NCBI GenBank assembly: GCA_040219515.1
Contig: JAVJSI010000018.1
Coordinates: 1-64,000, forward strand
DNA length: 64,000 bases
Origin: Acidimicrobiales bacterium
GTDB lineage: Bacteria; Actinomycetota; Acidimicrobiia; Acidimicrobiales; Aldehydirespiratoraceae
Direction of reading: 5' to 3'
Position 1 is the first letter of the stretch, and every line of letters begins with the position of its first letter. Made by a program: the position numbers and the translations under genes. This document shows, one piece after another, positions 17,724 to 30,595 of this stretch. Below the pieces are notes generated by a model that was not told the DNA's origin, searched no databases, and saw only the letters and a list, made by a program, of their open reading frames with translations.

Positions 17724-18439
17724 TGACCGAACTCGCGATCGCATGCCGCAACGTCGAGGTCGAGTACCTCATTCGCGGACGCCAGTCGACGGTGCGGGAC
17801 CGGCTTCGGGGTTCGGTGTCGGCGGGACGGACCATCAAGGCTGTCCGCGGCGTCAACCTCGATGTCACCGTCGGCGAGAGCGTGGGAATCATCGGACCCA
17901 ACGGTTCCGGCAAGAGCACGCTCCTGCGCACCATCGCGGGCCTTCTGCCACCGACGCGAGGCGATGTTCTCGTTCGTTCCATGCCGACCCTGCTGGGTGT
18001 GAGCGCCGTCCTACGCCCACGAATGACCGGCCGGCGGAACATTCAGATCGGTCTGCTGGCCCAGGGCATTCGTGGGGTACAGATCCCGGAACTCGAGAAG
18101 GAGGTCATCGAGTTCAGCGAGCTCGATGAGTTCATCGACTACCCGATGGACACCTACTCCAGCGGCATGCGGGCACGGCTCCACTTCTCCATCGCCACGG
18201 CCGTGACGCCGGAGATTCTGCTGATCGACGAGGCGCTCGCCGTCGGCGATCGGCAGTTCCGCGAAAAGAGCGCCCGCCGCTTCGACCTCCACAAGAAGTC
18301 CGCAGGGACGATCGTCATCGTCAGTCACGTCCTCGGTGAACTCCGACGATCCTGTGACCGCGTCATCTGGCTGGAAAAGGGCGAGATCATCACCGACGGG
18401 CCGACCGACGAGGTTCTCGACCTCTACGAATCGACCTGA
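17723..18439 (+). CDS. polysaccharide ABC exporter ATP-binding protein (Wzt/TagH family)
   Basis: 238 residues. Walker A GPNGSGKST (58-66), a family-typical variant signature YSSGM (145-149) instead of LSGGQ, Walker B LLIDE (166-170) with the switch His in VSHVLGEL. It lacks the C-terminal carbohydrate-binding domain of long Wzt proteins, so substrate recognition should not rely on a Wzt-C domain. Translationally coupled to the permease. The tail overlaps the convergent methyltransferase by 16 bp. Confidence 0.94.
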   Translation: MTELAIACRNVEVEYLIRGRQSTVRDRLRGSVSAGRTIKAVRGVNLDVTVGESVGIIGPNGSGKSTLLRTIAGLLPPTRGDVLVRSMPTLLGVSAVLRPRMTGRRNIQIGLLAQGIRGVQIPELEKEVIEFSELDEFIDYPMDTYSSGMRARLHFSIATAVTPEILLIDEALAVGDRQFREKSARRFDLHKKSAGTIVIVSHVLGELRRSCDRVIWLEKGEIITDGPTDEVLDLYEST

Positions 18440-19209
18440 CGGCTCGTCCGACCGCGCACCCGTTGACTCGCCGTGACCGCTCGGGAAACCACGAGTGACG
18501 TCAGTCCGGCAACTGCGGCGACCACCGCAGAGGTGCGGGGTCGCGACTGCGGGGCCGGAGCACCGCGGCCCGACGACCCGGTCCACTCCTCGACGACGAC
18601 CCACGGAGTGATCAGTCGGTAGAGAAGGGTCCGCTCGCCCTCGGGAAAGGTACGGGCAACATCGTTGACGCCGAATCGCCGCTGATGACCTTCATAGATC
18701 GGCTCCGGTTCGGCGAAGGGAACGCTCATGATGAGCTTTCCCCTGCACACACGCCGTAGTTCGGCCATCCCGGCCTCGAGAACAGGTGCAGGCACGTGTT
18801 CGAGTACCTCCATGCAGGTGACCACATCGAAGTGGTCGTCCGGGAACGGCAGCTTGTCGATCCCCACCCGAACGGCGTTCACAGCATCAAAGAGGTCGAG
18901 ATACTTCGAGAATCGGTGGGGATCCGCACCGTGAATCTCCGCAAAGCGACCCGACTGTGCCACCGCGTTCACGAACTGACCTGCACCGGTGCCGACATCG
19001 AGCAAGCGTTCACCGGAGCCCACCCGATCGAGAACAAAGCTGATCCGTCGCCAGTCGTCGTCGTGATACCACCCGCCGCGGTCCTCCGGATCGACGCCGA
19101 ACGCCGCCTCGTACCGACGACGCACCGCAGCGACGGGCTCGCTCACATCGATGGAGCGAAGCCGGACGGCCGCAGCGAAGGGCAAGAACCCGAGAACCGT
19201 CGCGCTCAT
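18424..19209 (-). CDS. SAM-dependent methyltransferase with hydrophobic C terminus
   Basis: 261 residues from ATG 19209. Class I methyltransferase motifs: RLLDVGTGAGQFVNAV (motif I), FPDDHFDVVTCMEVLEHV (motif IV region) and LIMSVPF. The C-terminal part has a hydrophobic segment (about 230-248) that may anchor it in the membrane. Position beside Wzm/Wzt and a second methyltransferase suggests methylation of a surface glycan or its carrier. Target unknown. The frame continues upstream, but that part is antisense to the next gene. Confidence 0.85.
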   Translation of the reverse strand: MSATVLGFLPFAAAVRLRSIDVSEPVAAVRRRYEAAFGVDPEDRGGWYHDDDWRRISFVLDRVGSGERLLDVGTGAGQFVNAVAQSGRFAEIHGADPHRFSKYLDLFDAVNAVRVGIDKLPFPDDHFDVVTCMEVLEHVPAPVLEAGMAELRRVCRGKLIMSVPFAEPEPIYEGHQRRFGVNDVARTFPEGERTLLYRLITPWVVVEEWTGSSGRGAPAPQSRPRTSAVVAAVAGLTSLVVSRAVTASQRVRGRTSRQVDS

Positions 19210-19278
19210 CTCGGCAACGCTATCGGTTCGCGCGGTGAGCCGAAGCGGGTAGAAAGCCGACTGGTAGGGTCCCCGGCC

Positions 19279-20214
19279 ATGCCCCCCCGGTTCGACCTTG
19301 CACTGTTCACCTCGCTCAACGAGGAGTACGCGACGAAGCCCCTGGTGCCGAGTCCCCGAAAGTTCGACCCGGCCTCCATGGCTCGAGAGGCCGAGAAGCG
19401 AACAACCCGACTCGACCGCCATCTCGATCTTCGCGGGAAGCGAGTGCTCGAGATCGGCTGTGGCACCGGAAGTGTCGGCCGGCAATTGGCCGAACGGTTC
19501 GACTGCACCGTTGTCGGTATCGACATCGACCGGTACCCCGCGTGGGACGACAATTCGCTCGACCGGGTCAGCTACCTGCAGGGTGACATCTCTTCTCCGC
19601 CCGAGGGCCTCGGTTCGTTCGATGCGATGTTCTCGTTCTCGGTGTGGGAACACCTCGTGCACCCTCACGCTGCCCTCGAACGTTGCTTCGAGCTGCTGGC
19701 GCCGGGTGGCCGGATGTTCCTCCAGGCTCAGTTGCACCGCGGGCCGAAGGCGTCTCATCGCTACCGTGAGATCTTCTTCCCGTGGCCGCACCTTCTCTTC
19801 ACCCCCCAGGTCTTCGAGGAGTACTACGAATCGATCGGGCGCGAGCCGAGGCGGCCGGCGTGGGTCAACAAACTCACCTGCGGCCAGTACATCGAAGCCA
19901 TCGAACGAGTCGGCTTCGCGACACAGTCGCGCTCCACGCCCGTCACGGTGGAGTTCGATGAGGACTTCTACCAGCGGTTCCACGATGAGCTGAGTGCGTA
20001 CCCGCGGTGGGATCTACGCCATGACGTTCTCACGACGGTGATCACGAGACCGCAGGAGTCGAGCGCGGCTGCCGTCGCACTCGATCGCACGCTGGACGGA
20101 CTCTCCCCGGAACCGTCGACCGTCCGGAAGATCTGGCGATCGGTGCCGGCGTCGGTCCGCGATCACCCCCTGCTTCAACGCGGGGTCCGGATGCTTCGTT
20201 CTCGACGAGGCTGA
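19279..20214 (+). CDS. SAM-dependent methyltransferase
   Basis: 311 residues from ATG 19279. Motif I is VLEIGCGTGSVGRQLAERF, then VVGIDIDRYP and FDAMFSFSVWEHLVHP with LAPGGRMFLQ. The C-terminal 130 residues are an extra domain without a family I can name. Divergent from the methyltransferase at 19209 across 69 bp and 4 bp upstream of the GT4 gene, so probably in one transcript with it. A role in glycan methylation is inferred from context. Confidence 0.88.
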   Translation: MPPRFDLALFTSLNEEYATKPLVPSPRKFDPASMAREAEKRTTRLDRHLDLRGKRVLEIGCGTGSVGRQLAERFDCTVVGIDIDRYPAWDDNSLDRVSYLQGDISSPPEGLGSFDAMFSFSVWEHLVHPHAALERCFELLAPGGRMFLQAQLHRGPKASHRYREIFFPWPHLLFTPQVFEEYYESIGREPRRPAWVNKLTCGQYIEAIERVGFATQSRSTPVTVEFDEDFYQRFHDELSAYPRWDLRHDVLTTVITRPQESSAAAVALDRTLDGLSPEPSTVRKIWRSVPASVRDHPLLQRGVRMLRSRRG

Positions 20215-20218
20215 CGCA

Positions 20219-21265
20219 ATGCGGGTGCTCGTCGCCACCGTCGTCCATCATCCCGAGGACGCTCGGATACGGCATCGTCAGATTCCTGCGCTGCTCGAGG
20301 CCGGGTGGGAAGTGATCTACGCCGCGCCGCCCGGCGACCTGACGCCGCTGCCGGATCGTCTCTCGCGGATCCGGGTCCCCCGCGCGGCGGGGCGCGATCG
20401 GTTGGGCGCGCTTCGGGAAGTTCGTCGCGCGCTTCGCCGACACTCCGCCGTCGTCGATCTGACCGTGCTCCACGATCCGGAACTTCTCGCCGTCGCCGGC
20501 GCGATAACAGGACCGGTGATCTGGGACGTCCACGAGGACCTCCACGCCCAGATGGCGGACAAACCATGGCTTCCCGAGCTGTTGCACCCGATCGGTGGCC
20601 TCCTGGCCCGGGGCCTGGAACGACGCGGCCGACGGTTGCCCCGAACGATCGCCGAGGTCGGCTACGGCCGAGCCCACCCGGATGCGGTGCTCGTCCGCAA
20701 CTCCGTGACCGTTCCCGACGAGATCGCCCCGACCGGCGACGACCGGGTCGTCTACCTGGGCCGGGTCTCTCCCGGACGCGGGGCGGATCTCCTCGGGGCC
20801 ATAGCCGCCGGACTCCCCGCGCCGATGACGGTCGACGTCATCGGACCGCTCGACCCGGGACTCACCCTTCCCGCGTCCGTCCACGGCCGTGGATTCGTGC
20901 CGAACAATGTCGCACTCGGTGAGCTCTCGGGGGCGACCGCCGGACTCGCGCTGCTCCGAGACCTTCCCAACTACCGCCATTCGCTCCCGACCAAGATCCT
21001 CGAGTACCTGGCGCACGGGTTGCCCGTGATCACCACGCCTCTGCCGGTTGCCCTCGAGGTCGTGGAGGGCCACGACTGTGGGATCGTGGTGCCGTTCGAT
21101 GACCCGGACGCCGTCGTCGACGCCATCGCGGAACTCCGTGAGGACCCCGAGTTGCGAAATCGGCTCGGCCGCAACGGCCACGCCGCCGTGCGCGAGCACT
21201 ACAACTGGCGAGATGACAGTGCTCGCATGCTCGACTTCTACGCCGAGGTCGTGGCCGGGCGGTGA
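20219..21265 (+). CDS. glycosyltransferase family 4
   Basis: 348 residues, GT-B fold. The N-terminal half starts MRVLVATVVHHPEDARIRHR; a linker VVYLGRVSPGRGADLL precedes the nucleotide-sugar half. The donor-binding region is SLPTKILEYLAHGLPVITT, with the EX7E-type element replaced by KILEYLA...VALEVVE. It likely adds a sugar to the polymer exported by the Wzm/Wzt pair; donor and acceptor unknown. It follows the methyltransferase directly. Confidence 0.9.
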   Translation: MRVLVATVVHHPEDARIRHRQIPALLEAGWEVIYAAPPGDLTPLPDRLSRIRVPRAAGRDRLGALREVRRALRRHSAVVDLTVLHDPELLAVAGAITGPVIWDVHEDLHAQMADKPWLPELLHPIGGLLARGLERRGRRLPRTIAEVGYGRAHPDAVLVRNSVTVPDEIAPTGDDRVVYLGRVSPGRGADLLGAIAAGLPAPMTVDVIGPLDPGLTLPASVHGRGFVPNNVALGELSGATAGLALLRDLPNYRHSLPTKILEYLAHGLPVITTPLPVALEVVEGHDCGIVVPFDDPDAVVDAIAELREDPELRNRLGRNGHAAVREHYNWRDDSARMLDFYAEVVAGR

Positions 21266-21275
21266 TCGCGGCCGA

Positions 21276-25844
<4,569 letters not shown>

Positions 25845-25935
25845 GAACGCACGCTACCGACGTCGTGTGACGCCATACCCTCGGGGTTTCCCGGTCGCTC
25901 AGAAATTCCGGCCGCGACACAATAGACTTGCTTCC

Positions 25936-26604
25936 ATGGCCGAGTACGAATCGCCCGAGTGGCACCCTGCGTTCGAGGAGTACTGCGAAACGATCTTCGA
26001 GCTCGAGGAAGACGATTTCGACGTGATCCAGGCACGTATCGCCGAACGGCTCGAAGTTTCGCGCCCGGCCGTCTCCGAGATGGTGAAGCGCATGGAGGCC
26101 GAGGGCCTCATCGAAGCCGGTCGCCAGATCACGCTGACCCCTGCCGGTCTGCGTCTCGCCGAGACCGTCGTCCGGCGCCACCGCCTGGCCGAGTGCTTCC
26201 TCACCGACATCCTCGGCCTCTCCTGGGCCGACGCGCACCAGGAGGCCGGCAAGTGGGAGCACGTGATCTCCCCCACCGTCGAGGCCGCCATGATGGCTCG
26301 ACTCGACGACCCCACCACCTGCCCTCATGGCAACCCCATCCCGGGCAGTGGCTACGAGGCCCCCGACCTGGTCACCCTCGACTCGATCGCCATCGGCAAT
26401 CGCTTCACGGTTCGCCGCATCCCCGAGGAGCTCGAGTTCCGCGAGGGAATGCTCGACTTCCTCGAGAACTCGTCGATCACCCCGGGGTCGAAGGGATTGC
26501 TCACCAACAAGTCCCCCGACGGCACCGCCACGGTCGAGATCGACGGTTCCACGGTGGGCGTCGGTGGCTTCGCCACGGCCCGGATACTCGTCTCCACCGC
26601 CTGA
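25936..26604 (+). CDS. DtxR-family metal-dependent transcriptional regulator
   Basis: 222 residues from ATG 25936. N-terminal winged helix (ARIAERLEVSRPAVSEMVKRM), the dimerisation/metal domain (RRHRLAECFLTDILGL, KWEHVISPTVEAAM, CPHGNPIPGSG), and an SH3-like FeoA domain at about 150-222. The CPHGNPIP element is common in manganese-type (MntR/SirR) members, while the neighbouring ferric importer suggests iron (IdeR-like). It is convergent with the importer operon, and a strong DtxR-box-like site lies at 29410-29428. Confidence 0.93.
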   Translation: MAEYESPEWHPAFEEYCETIFELEEDDFDVIQARIAERLEVSRPAVSEMVKRMEAEGLIEAGRQITLTPAGLRLAETVVRRHRLAECFLTDILGLSWADAHQEAGKWEHVISPTVEAAMMARLDDPTTCPHGNPIPGSGYEAPDLVTLDSIAIGNRFTVRRIPEELEFREGMLDFLENSSITPGSKGLLTNKSPDGTATVEIDGSTVGVGGFATARILVSTA

Positions 26605-26662
26605 CGGAGGACCAGCCCGTACTCCCGATCACCATGGACCGGGAGAGCCAGCGTTCACCAGT

Positions 26663-28249
26663 TCAGTAGTGATCGAGGCGGCGGAGTACCACGAACCATG
26701 TCAGCACCGCGCTGACGAATACGAGCGCCAACGACGCCAACGCCCCCTGCGCCAGGGCACCCGACTCCCCCGCACTCCAGATGCGGGTGGCGAGCGTGTT
26801 GTAGCCCGGCGGCGCGAGCAGCTTCGTTGCCGGCAGTTCCTTCATCGTCGACAGCATCACCAAGCCGGCGCCGGCGAGCAGGCCGGGTGTCATGAGTGGC
26901 AGCTCGACAGTCACCAGACGTCGGATCCGGCCGGCCCCGAGTGTGGCGGCGGCATCACCCAGACGTTGTGGCACCGCACCGACGGCAACATGGGCCGCCC
27001 GTGTCGCCTGGGCGCCGAAGTGCAACACGTAGGCGAGGATCAGCAGCGGAAACGTCTGGTACCAGCGGCCGATGATCGGCGCGTCGATCGCCCAGAAGAC
27101 CAGCGACAGCGCGATCACGAGCCCGGGGAGCGCAAAGCCGGCCACGACCATCGTGTTGGCCGCGCCGCCCACCCGACTCCGATAGCGGGCGGTGAGCCAG
27201 GCAACCGGCAACACCACAGCGATCGCGATCGCCGCCGTGATCAACCCGGCCTGCGCCGTGTTGACCGCCGGGTCCACCAGCGCCCGGACGTCGGTGCCGA
27301 GGCCGATCGTCGTGGAATCGGACCGCAGGCCCCGCCAACCCCAGAAGGCGAACACCGCGACCGGACCGATCAGCGCGTTGCCGAGCACCAACCCGGCAAC
27401 ACCCACCGCGGGCCACCGCCAACGGCCCAGCGGGACGACCAGGGCATCACGGGTTCGGACCGCCTCGACCCGGTGGCGCCGACGATCGAGCGAGCGCTCC
27501 GCGGCCACGACGAGCAAGGCAACGACACCGAGCACCAAGGACAGTCCCATGGCCCGGGGCTGGTCGAACAACCGGTCGGCGTAGATGTCGCGGGTCAGCG
27601 TGCTGTATCGGAGCAGGTTCACGGCACCCCAGTCGCTGATCGTGTAGAGGAAGACCAGCAACACACCGGCCCAGATCGCTCCCGAAACCTGCGGGAGCAC
27701 GACTGTGCGAAACACCGTCCACGGAGATCGACCCAGCATCCGTGCCGACTCTTCGAGCGATGGCGAAAGCGAGGCCATCCGGGCCGCGACCGGCAGGTAC
27801 ACGTAGGGAAAGGTGAACAGGGTCAGGACCAGCCAGGCGCCCCGGAACCCGGAGACGTCGGGAAGGTCGGTGACACCGAGCGGGCCGAGCATGCGCTCGG
27901 CCAGACCGCCGGTGGCGAAAGCGGCGATCAGCGCGGTGGCACCGACGAAACTCGGAAAGACCAACGGGAGCGGCGACAGCGCACGGAAGAGACGGCGCCC
28001 CGGCAGGTCGGTACGCATCGTGAGCCACGCCAGGCCCGTGCCGACCACCGCGGCCGACGACGACACCGTGAGACCGAGCCACAACGATCGGCGTAGCGGA
28101 TCCCAGGTGTCGCGCGACCACAGGATCGAGAGGAGGTCGGTGCCCAACTCGACGTTTCGAGAGACCACGTACGCGAAGGGGCCGACGAACACGAGCCCGA
28201 CCACCATGCCGGCGACCAGAAGTGGCCGAGGCGGCCGGGGCCGAGGCAT
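26663..28249 (-). CDS. ferric iron ABC transporter permease (FbpB/SfuB type)
   Basis: 528 residues with two copies of the binding-protein-dependent permease unit in one chain, as in FbpB: about 12 TM helices. The EAA-like loops are ESARMLGRSPWTVFRTVVLP and a second DAAATLGAGRIRRLVTVELP. Start at ATG 28249, just before TM1; an in-frame ATG at 28291 would add 14 residues but would put the hairpin at 28268-28288 inside the gene. Last gene of the importer operon, convergent with the DtxR-family gene. Confidence 0.92.
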   Translation of the reverse strand: MPRPRPPRPLLVAGMVVGLVFVGPFAYVVSRNVELGTDLLSILWSRDTWDPLRRSLWLGLTVSSSAAVVGTGLAWLTMRTDLPGRRLFRALSPLPLVFPSFVGATALIAAFATGGLAERMLGPLGVTDLPDVSGFRGAWLVLTLFTFPYVYLPVAARMASLSPSLEESARMLGRSPWTVFRTVVLPQVSGAIWAGVLLVFLYTISDWGAVNLLRYSTLTRDIYADRLFDQPRAMGLSLVLGVVALLVVAAERSLDRRRHRVEAVRTRDALVVPLGRWRWPAVGVAGLVLGNALIGPVAVFAFWGWRGLRSDSTTIGLGTDVRALVDPAVNTAQAGLITAAIAIAVVLPVAWLTARYRSRVGGAANTMVVAGFALPGLVIALSLVFWAIDAPIIGRWYQTFPLLILAYVLHFGAQATRAAHVAVGAVPQRLGDAAATLGAGRIRRLVTVELPLMTPGLLAGAGLVMLSTMKELPATKLLAPPGYNTLATRIWSAGESGALAQGALASLALVFVSAVLTWFVVLRRLDHY

Positions 28250-28267
28250 ACGGGATGGCGCGACGAG

Positions 28268-28288
28268 GCCGGGGGCTGCGCCCCCGGC
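28268..28288 (-). promoter_or_regulatory. strong hairpin between binding-protein and permease genes
   Basis: GCCGGGGGC (28268-28276), TGC loop, GCCCCCGGC (28280-28288): a perfect 9-bp GC-only stem, 29 bp after the binding-protein stop. In other ABC importers such hairpins protect the binding-protein mRNA or reduce read-through to the permease. It would overlap coding sequence if the permease starts at 28291. Confidence 0.45.
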
Positions 28289-28316
28289 CATCGCCACATC
28301 AGGCGAGTCGAGCGGG

Positions 28317-29378
28317 TTACTGCTCGATGCCACTTTCCCGGATGAGCTCGATCGTTCCCGTGAGTCCCTCACCGAGTAGTTCATAGTCGATCGTGTCGGC
28401 GGCATACCCTGCGAGCGGCGGCAACCCTTCGGGGGCGTCAACGCCCGGGAGGATCGGGTACTCCTGGATCTCGTCGACGAACTGAGCCTGCGACTCCTCG
28501 CTCAGAAGGAAGGCCAGCAGGGCTTCGGCACCAGTCACTGCGTCGGACGACGAGAGAACCGCACCACCCGTGATCACCACGAGCGAACCGATGTCGTCCG
28601 CCGCGAAGAAGTGATTGCGGCTGGGCAACGACGGATCGGCTTCGAGGGCACGCACGTTGTAGTAGTGGTTGACCAGACCCATCTCGACTTCGCCGCGACC
28701 GACCGCCTCGACGATCGGGGAGTTGCCCGAGTAGTTCGGGGACTCATTGGCCGCCATGCCTTCGAGCCACTCGAGGGTCGCGTCATCGCCGAGTTCGTTG
28801 CGCATGGCCGTGACGAAATCCTGGAACGATCCGTTCGTCGGCGCCAGCGCAACGCGCCCGGCATAGGAAGGATCGGTCAGGTCGAGCACCGACTCGGGGA
28901 GGTCCGCCTCGTCGACGAGTTCGCTGTTGAAGACGAGGACCCGAACCCGACCGGTGAGACCGACCCAGGTGTCGTCGCTGGCCGCATACTCGGGTCCGAC
29001 CAGGTCGGTGATCGACGGATCGAGCTCGGCGAGCATCTCTTCACCGGCGAGGAAACCGAGCGCGCCCGGACTCTGCGAGATGAAGACGTCGGCCGGGGAG
29101 CTGTCGCCCTCGGTTTGGATGAGCAGAGCAAGCTCGGCGGAGTCGGCGTACTGCGCCTGTACGTCGATACCGGTCTCCTCGGTGAACGCCTCGAGGAGCG
29201 GACCGATCAGCTCCTCGTCGCGGCCCGAATACACGGTGATGGAGTCGGCCATCTCTTCCTCGGGCGTGACGCCGTCGGTGGGGTCGCCGTCGCCGGCCGT
29301 TTCGCTGTCGTCCCCGCACGCGGCCGCGAACAGCACGAATACGAGAAGCAGGGTGAGTATGCGGAATGGTTTTCTCAT
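28317..29378 (-). CDS. ferric iron-binding lipoprotein (FbpA/FutA type)
   Basis: 353 residues from ATG 29378, chosen because it gives a classical lipoprotein signal MRKPFRILTLLLVFVLFAAAC (Cys21); an upstream ATG at 29405 would disturb it. The mature part starts a periplasmic-binding fold at ITVYSGRDEELIGPLLEAF and contains the tyrosine pair in GLVNHYYNVRALEA, which coordinates Fe(III) in FbpA-type proteins. Middle gene of the importer operon, with a DtxR/IdeR-like box about 30 bp upstream. Confidence 0.94.
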   Translation of the reverse strand: MRKPFRILTLLLVFVLFAAACGDDSETAGDGDPTDGVTPEEEMADSITVYSGRDEELIGPLLEAFTEETGIDVQAQYADSAELALLIQTEGDSSPADVFISQSPGALGFLAGEEMLAELDPSITDLVGPEYAASDDTWVGLTGRVRVLVFNSELVDEADLPESVLDLTDPSYAGRVALAPTNGSFQDFVTAMRNELGDDATLEWLEGMAANESPNYSGNSPIVEAVGRGEVEMGLVNHYYNVRALEADPSLPSRNHFFAADDIGSLVVITGGAVLSSSDAVTGAEALLAFLLSEESQAQFVDEIQEYPILPGVDAPEGLPPLAGYAADTIDYELLGEGLTGTIELIRESGIEQ

Positions 29379-29409
29379 GCCGGGCAACATACATACTTCT
29401 CGCAAACAG

Positions 29410-29428
29410 TTAGGTATTCCTAACCTGT
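29410..29428. promoter_or_regulatory. DtxR/IdeR-box-like operator before the iron-binding lipoprotein gene
   Basis: TTAGGTATTCCTAACCTGT matches the 19-bp DtxR/IdeR consensus TTAGGTTAGSCTAACCTAA at 14 of 19 positions, including both half-site cores TTAGG and CCTAA. It lies 32 bp upstream of the lipoprotein start and overlaps the last codon and stop of the ATPase gene. This implies an internal iron-repressed promoter for the lipoprotein and permease genes. Confidence 0.72.
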
Positions 29429-30508
29429 GGCGTGTGTCACACCGCCGGGACTCGGCACTCGCGGGAAGGCGACCGTCGCGGCTCCCCGATGGCGAACCCC
29501 GACCGTCGTGCCGACGGTGAACGGCGACGACCCCACGACGCGGCTACGCACGACGACGCCACCGTCGAGCCGGATCGTGGAGAGCGCGTCGTGGCCGTGG
29601 TACTCGACCTCGGTCACGACGCCATCGGTGCCGGCGGCCAACCCGACCTCCTCGGGGCGAACCAGCACCCGGACCGCACCCGTCGCCGTCGAAGCGAGCG
29701 GGATCCGGCCGAGGGCGGTGAGGGCGTGCTCGCCGTGAGCGTCGCCGTCGAGCAGGACAGCCTCACCCACGAACTCGGCGAGCCACACGTCTGCCGGCCG
29801 AGAGTAGAGCTCGGTCGGCGACGCCTGCTGCACCACCACCCCATCTCGCATGACCGCGACCTCGTCGCCGAGTACGAACGCCTCGTCCTGATCGTGGGTC
29901 ACGAAGATCGCCGTGACCGAGAGATCGCGAAGCAGCTGGGCGACCTCGGAACGCACGTCGGCCCGCAGGTTGGTGTCGAGGCTCGAGAACGGCTCGTCGA
30001 GGAGGAGCACATGGGGTCGGGGCGCGAGCGCTCGGGCCAGCGCCACGCGCTGTTGCTGGCCACCCGAGAGCGAGCCCGGCATGCGATCGGCCAGATTGCC
30101 GATGCCGACCATCTCGAGCAGAGCCGAGATCCGCTGCTCGGCTTCCGCGTTGCGGCGTCCGAAGCGGCGGGGGCGGATCTCGCGCGGGAGCCCGTAGGCG
30201 ACGTTGGCGGCGACGGACAGGTGGGGAAAGAGAGCCCAGTCCTGGAACACGAGGCCAACCCGGCGGTTCTCGGCCGCCACGCTGACCCCATCACCGGCCA
30301 CCTTGTGCTCGCCGAGCCACACCTCGCCTCGAGAGACTGCCTGGAGTCCGGCGATGACCCGCAGGAGCGTGGTCTTCCCGCACCCGCTGGGTCCCAGGAG
30401 CGCGAGCTGGCTGCCGGCCGGCGCGTCGAGCGAAACCCCGCGCAACACCGCCGCGCCGCCGAGGTCGACATGCACATCACGGATGGCAACCCCCGGCGTG
30501 TCAGGCAT
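29420..30508 (-). CDS. ferric iron ABC transporter ATP-binding protein (FbpC type)
   Basis: 362 residues. Walker A GPSGCGKTT (39-47), Q-loop VFQDWALFPH, signature LSGGQ (147-151), Walker B LLLDEP (168-173), and switch His in VTHDQDEAF. A C-terminal TOBE-like region (about 240-362) is usual for this subgroup. First gene of the operon on the minus strand. No DtxR box as clear as the one at 29410 was seen in the 87 bp upstream of it. Confidence 0.94.
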   Translation of the reverse strand: MPDTPGVAIRDVHVDLGGAAVLRGVSLDAPAGSQLALLGPSGCGKTTLLRVIAGLQAVSRGEVWLGEHKVAGDGVSVAAENRRVGLVFQDWALFPHLSVAANVAYGLPREIRPRRFGRRNAEAEQRISALLEMVGIGNLADRMPGSLSGGQQQRVALARALAPRPHVLLLDEPFSSLDTNLRADVRSEVAQLLRDLSVTAIFVTHDQDEAFVLGDEVAVMRDGVVVQQASPTELYSRPADVWLAEFVGEAVLLDGDAHGEHALTALGRIPLASTATGAVRVLVRPEEVGLAAGTDGVVTEVEYHGHDALSTIRLDGGVVVRSRVVGSSPFTVGTTVGVRHRGAATVAFPRVPSPGGVTHATG

Positions 30509-30595
30509 ACTTTACAGATTAGCGGTAGGCCAGATATTCCCAAAACCCGGGGCTGACACGAGCGCTCGCATTCGGAAGAGTCGAAGTGTCGGGAT

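Noticed and set aside
18796-19278. N-terminal extension of the methyltransferase frame at 19279
   Set aside because: It is antisense to the methyltransferase at 18424-19209 and has no family sequence; ATG 19279 begins the conserved protein.
30509-30560. Second DtxR box before the importer ATPase gene
   Set aside because: TTAGCGGTAGGCC resembles a half-site only; the other half does not match well enough.
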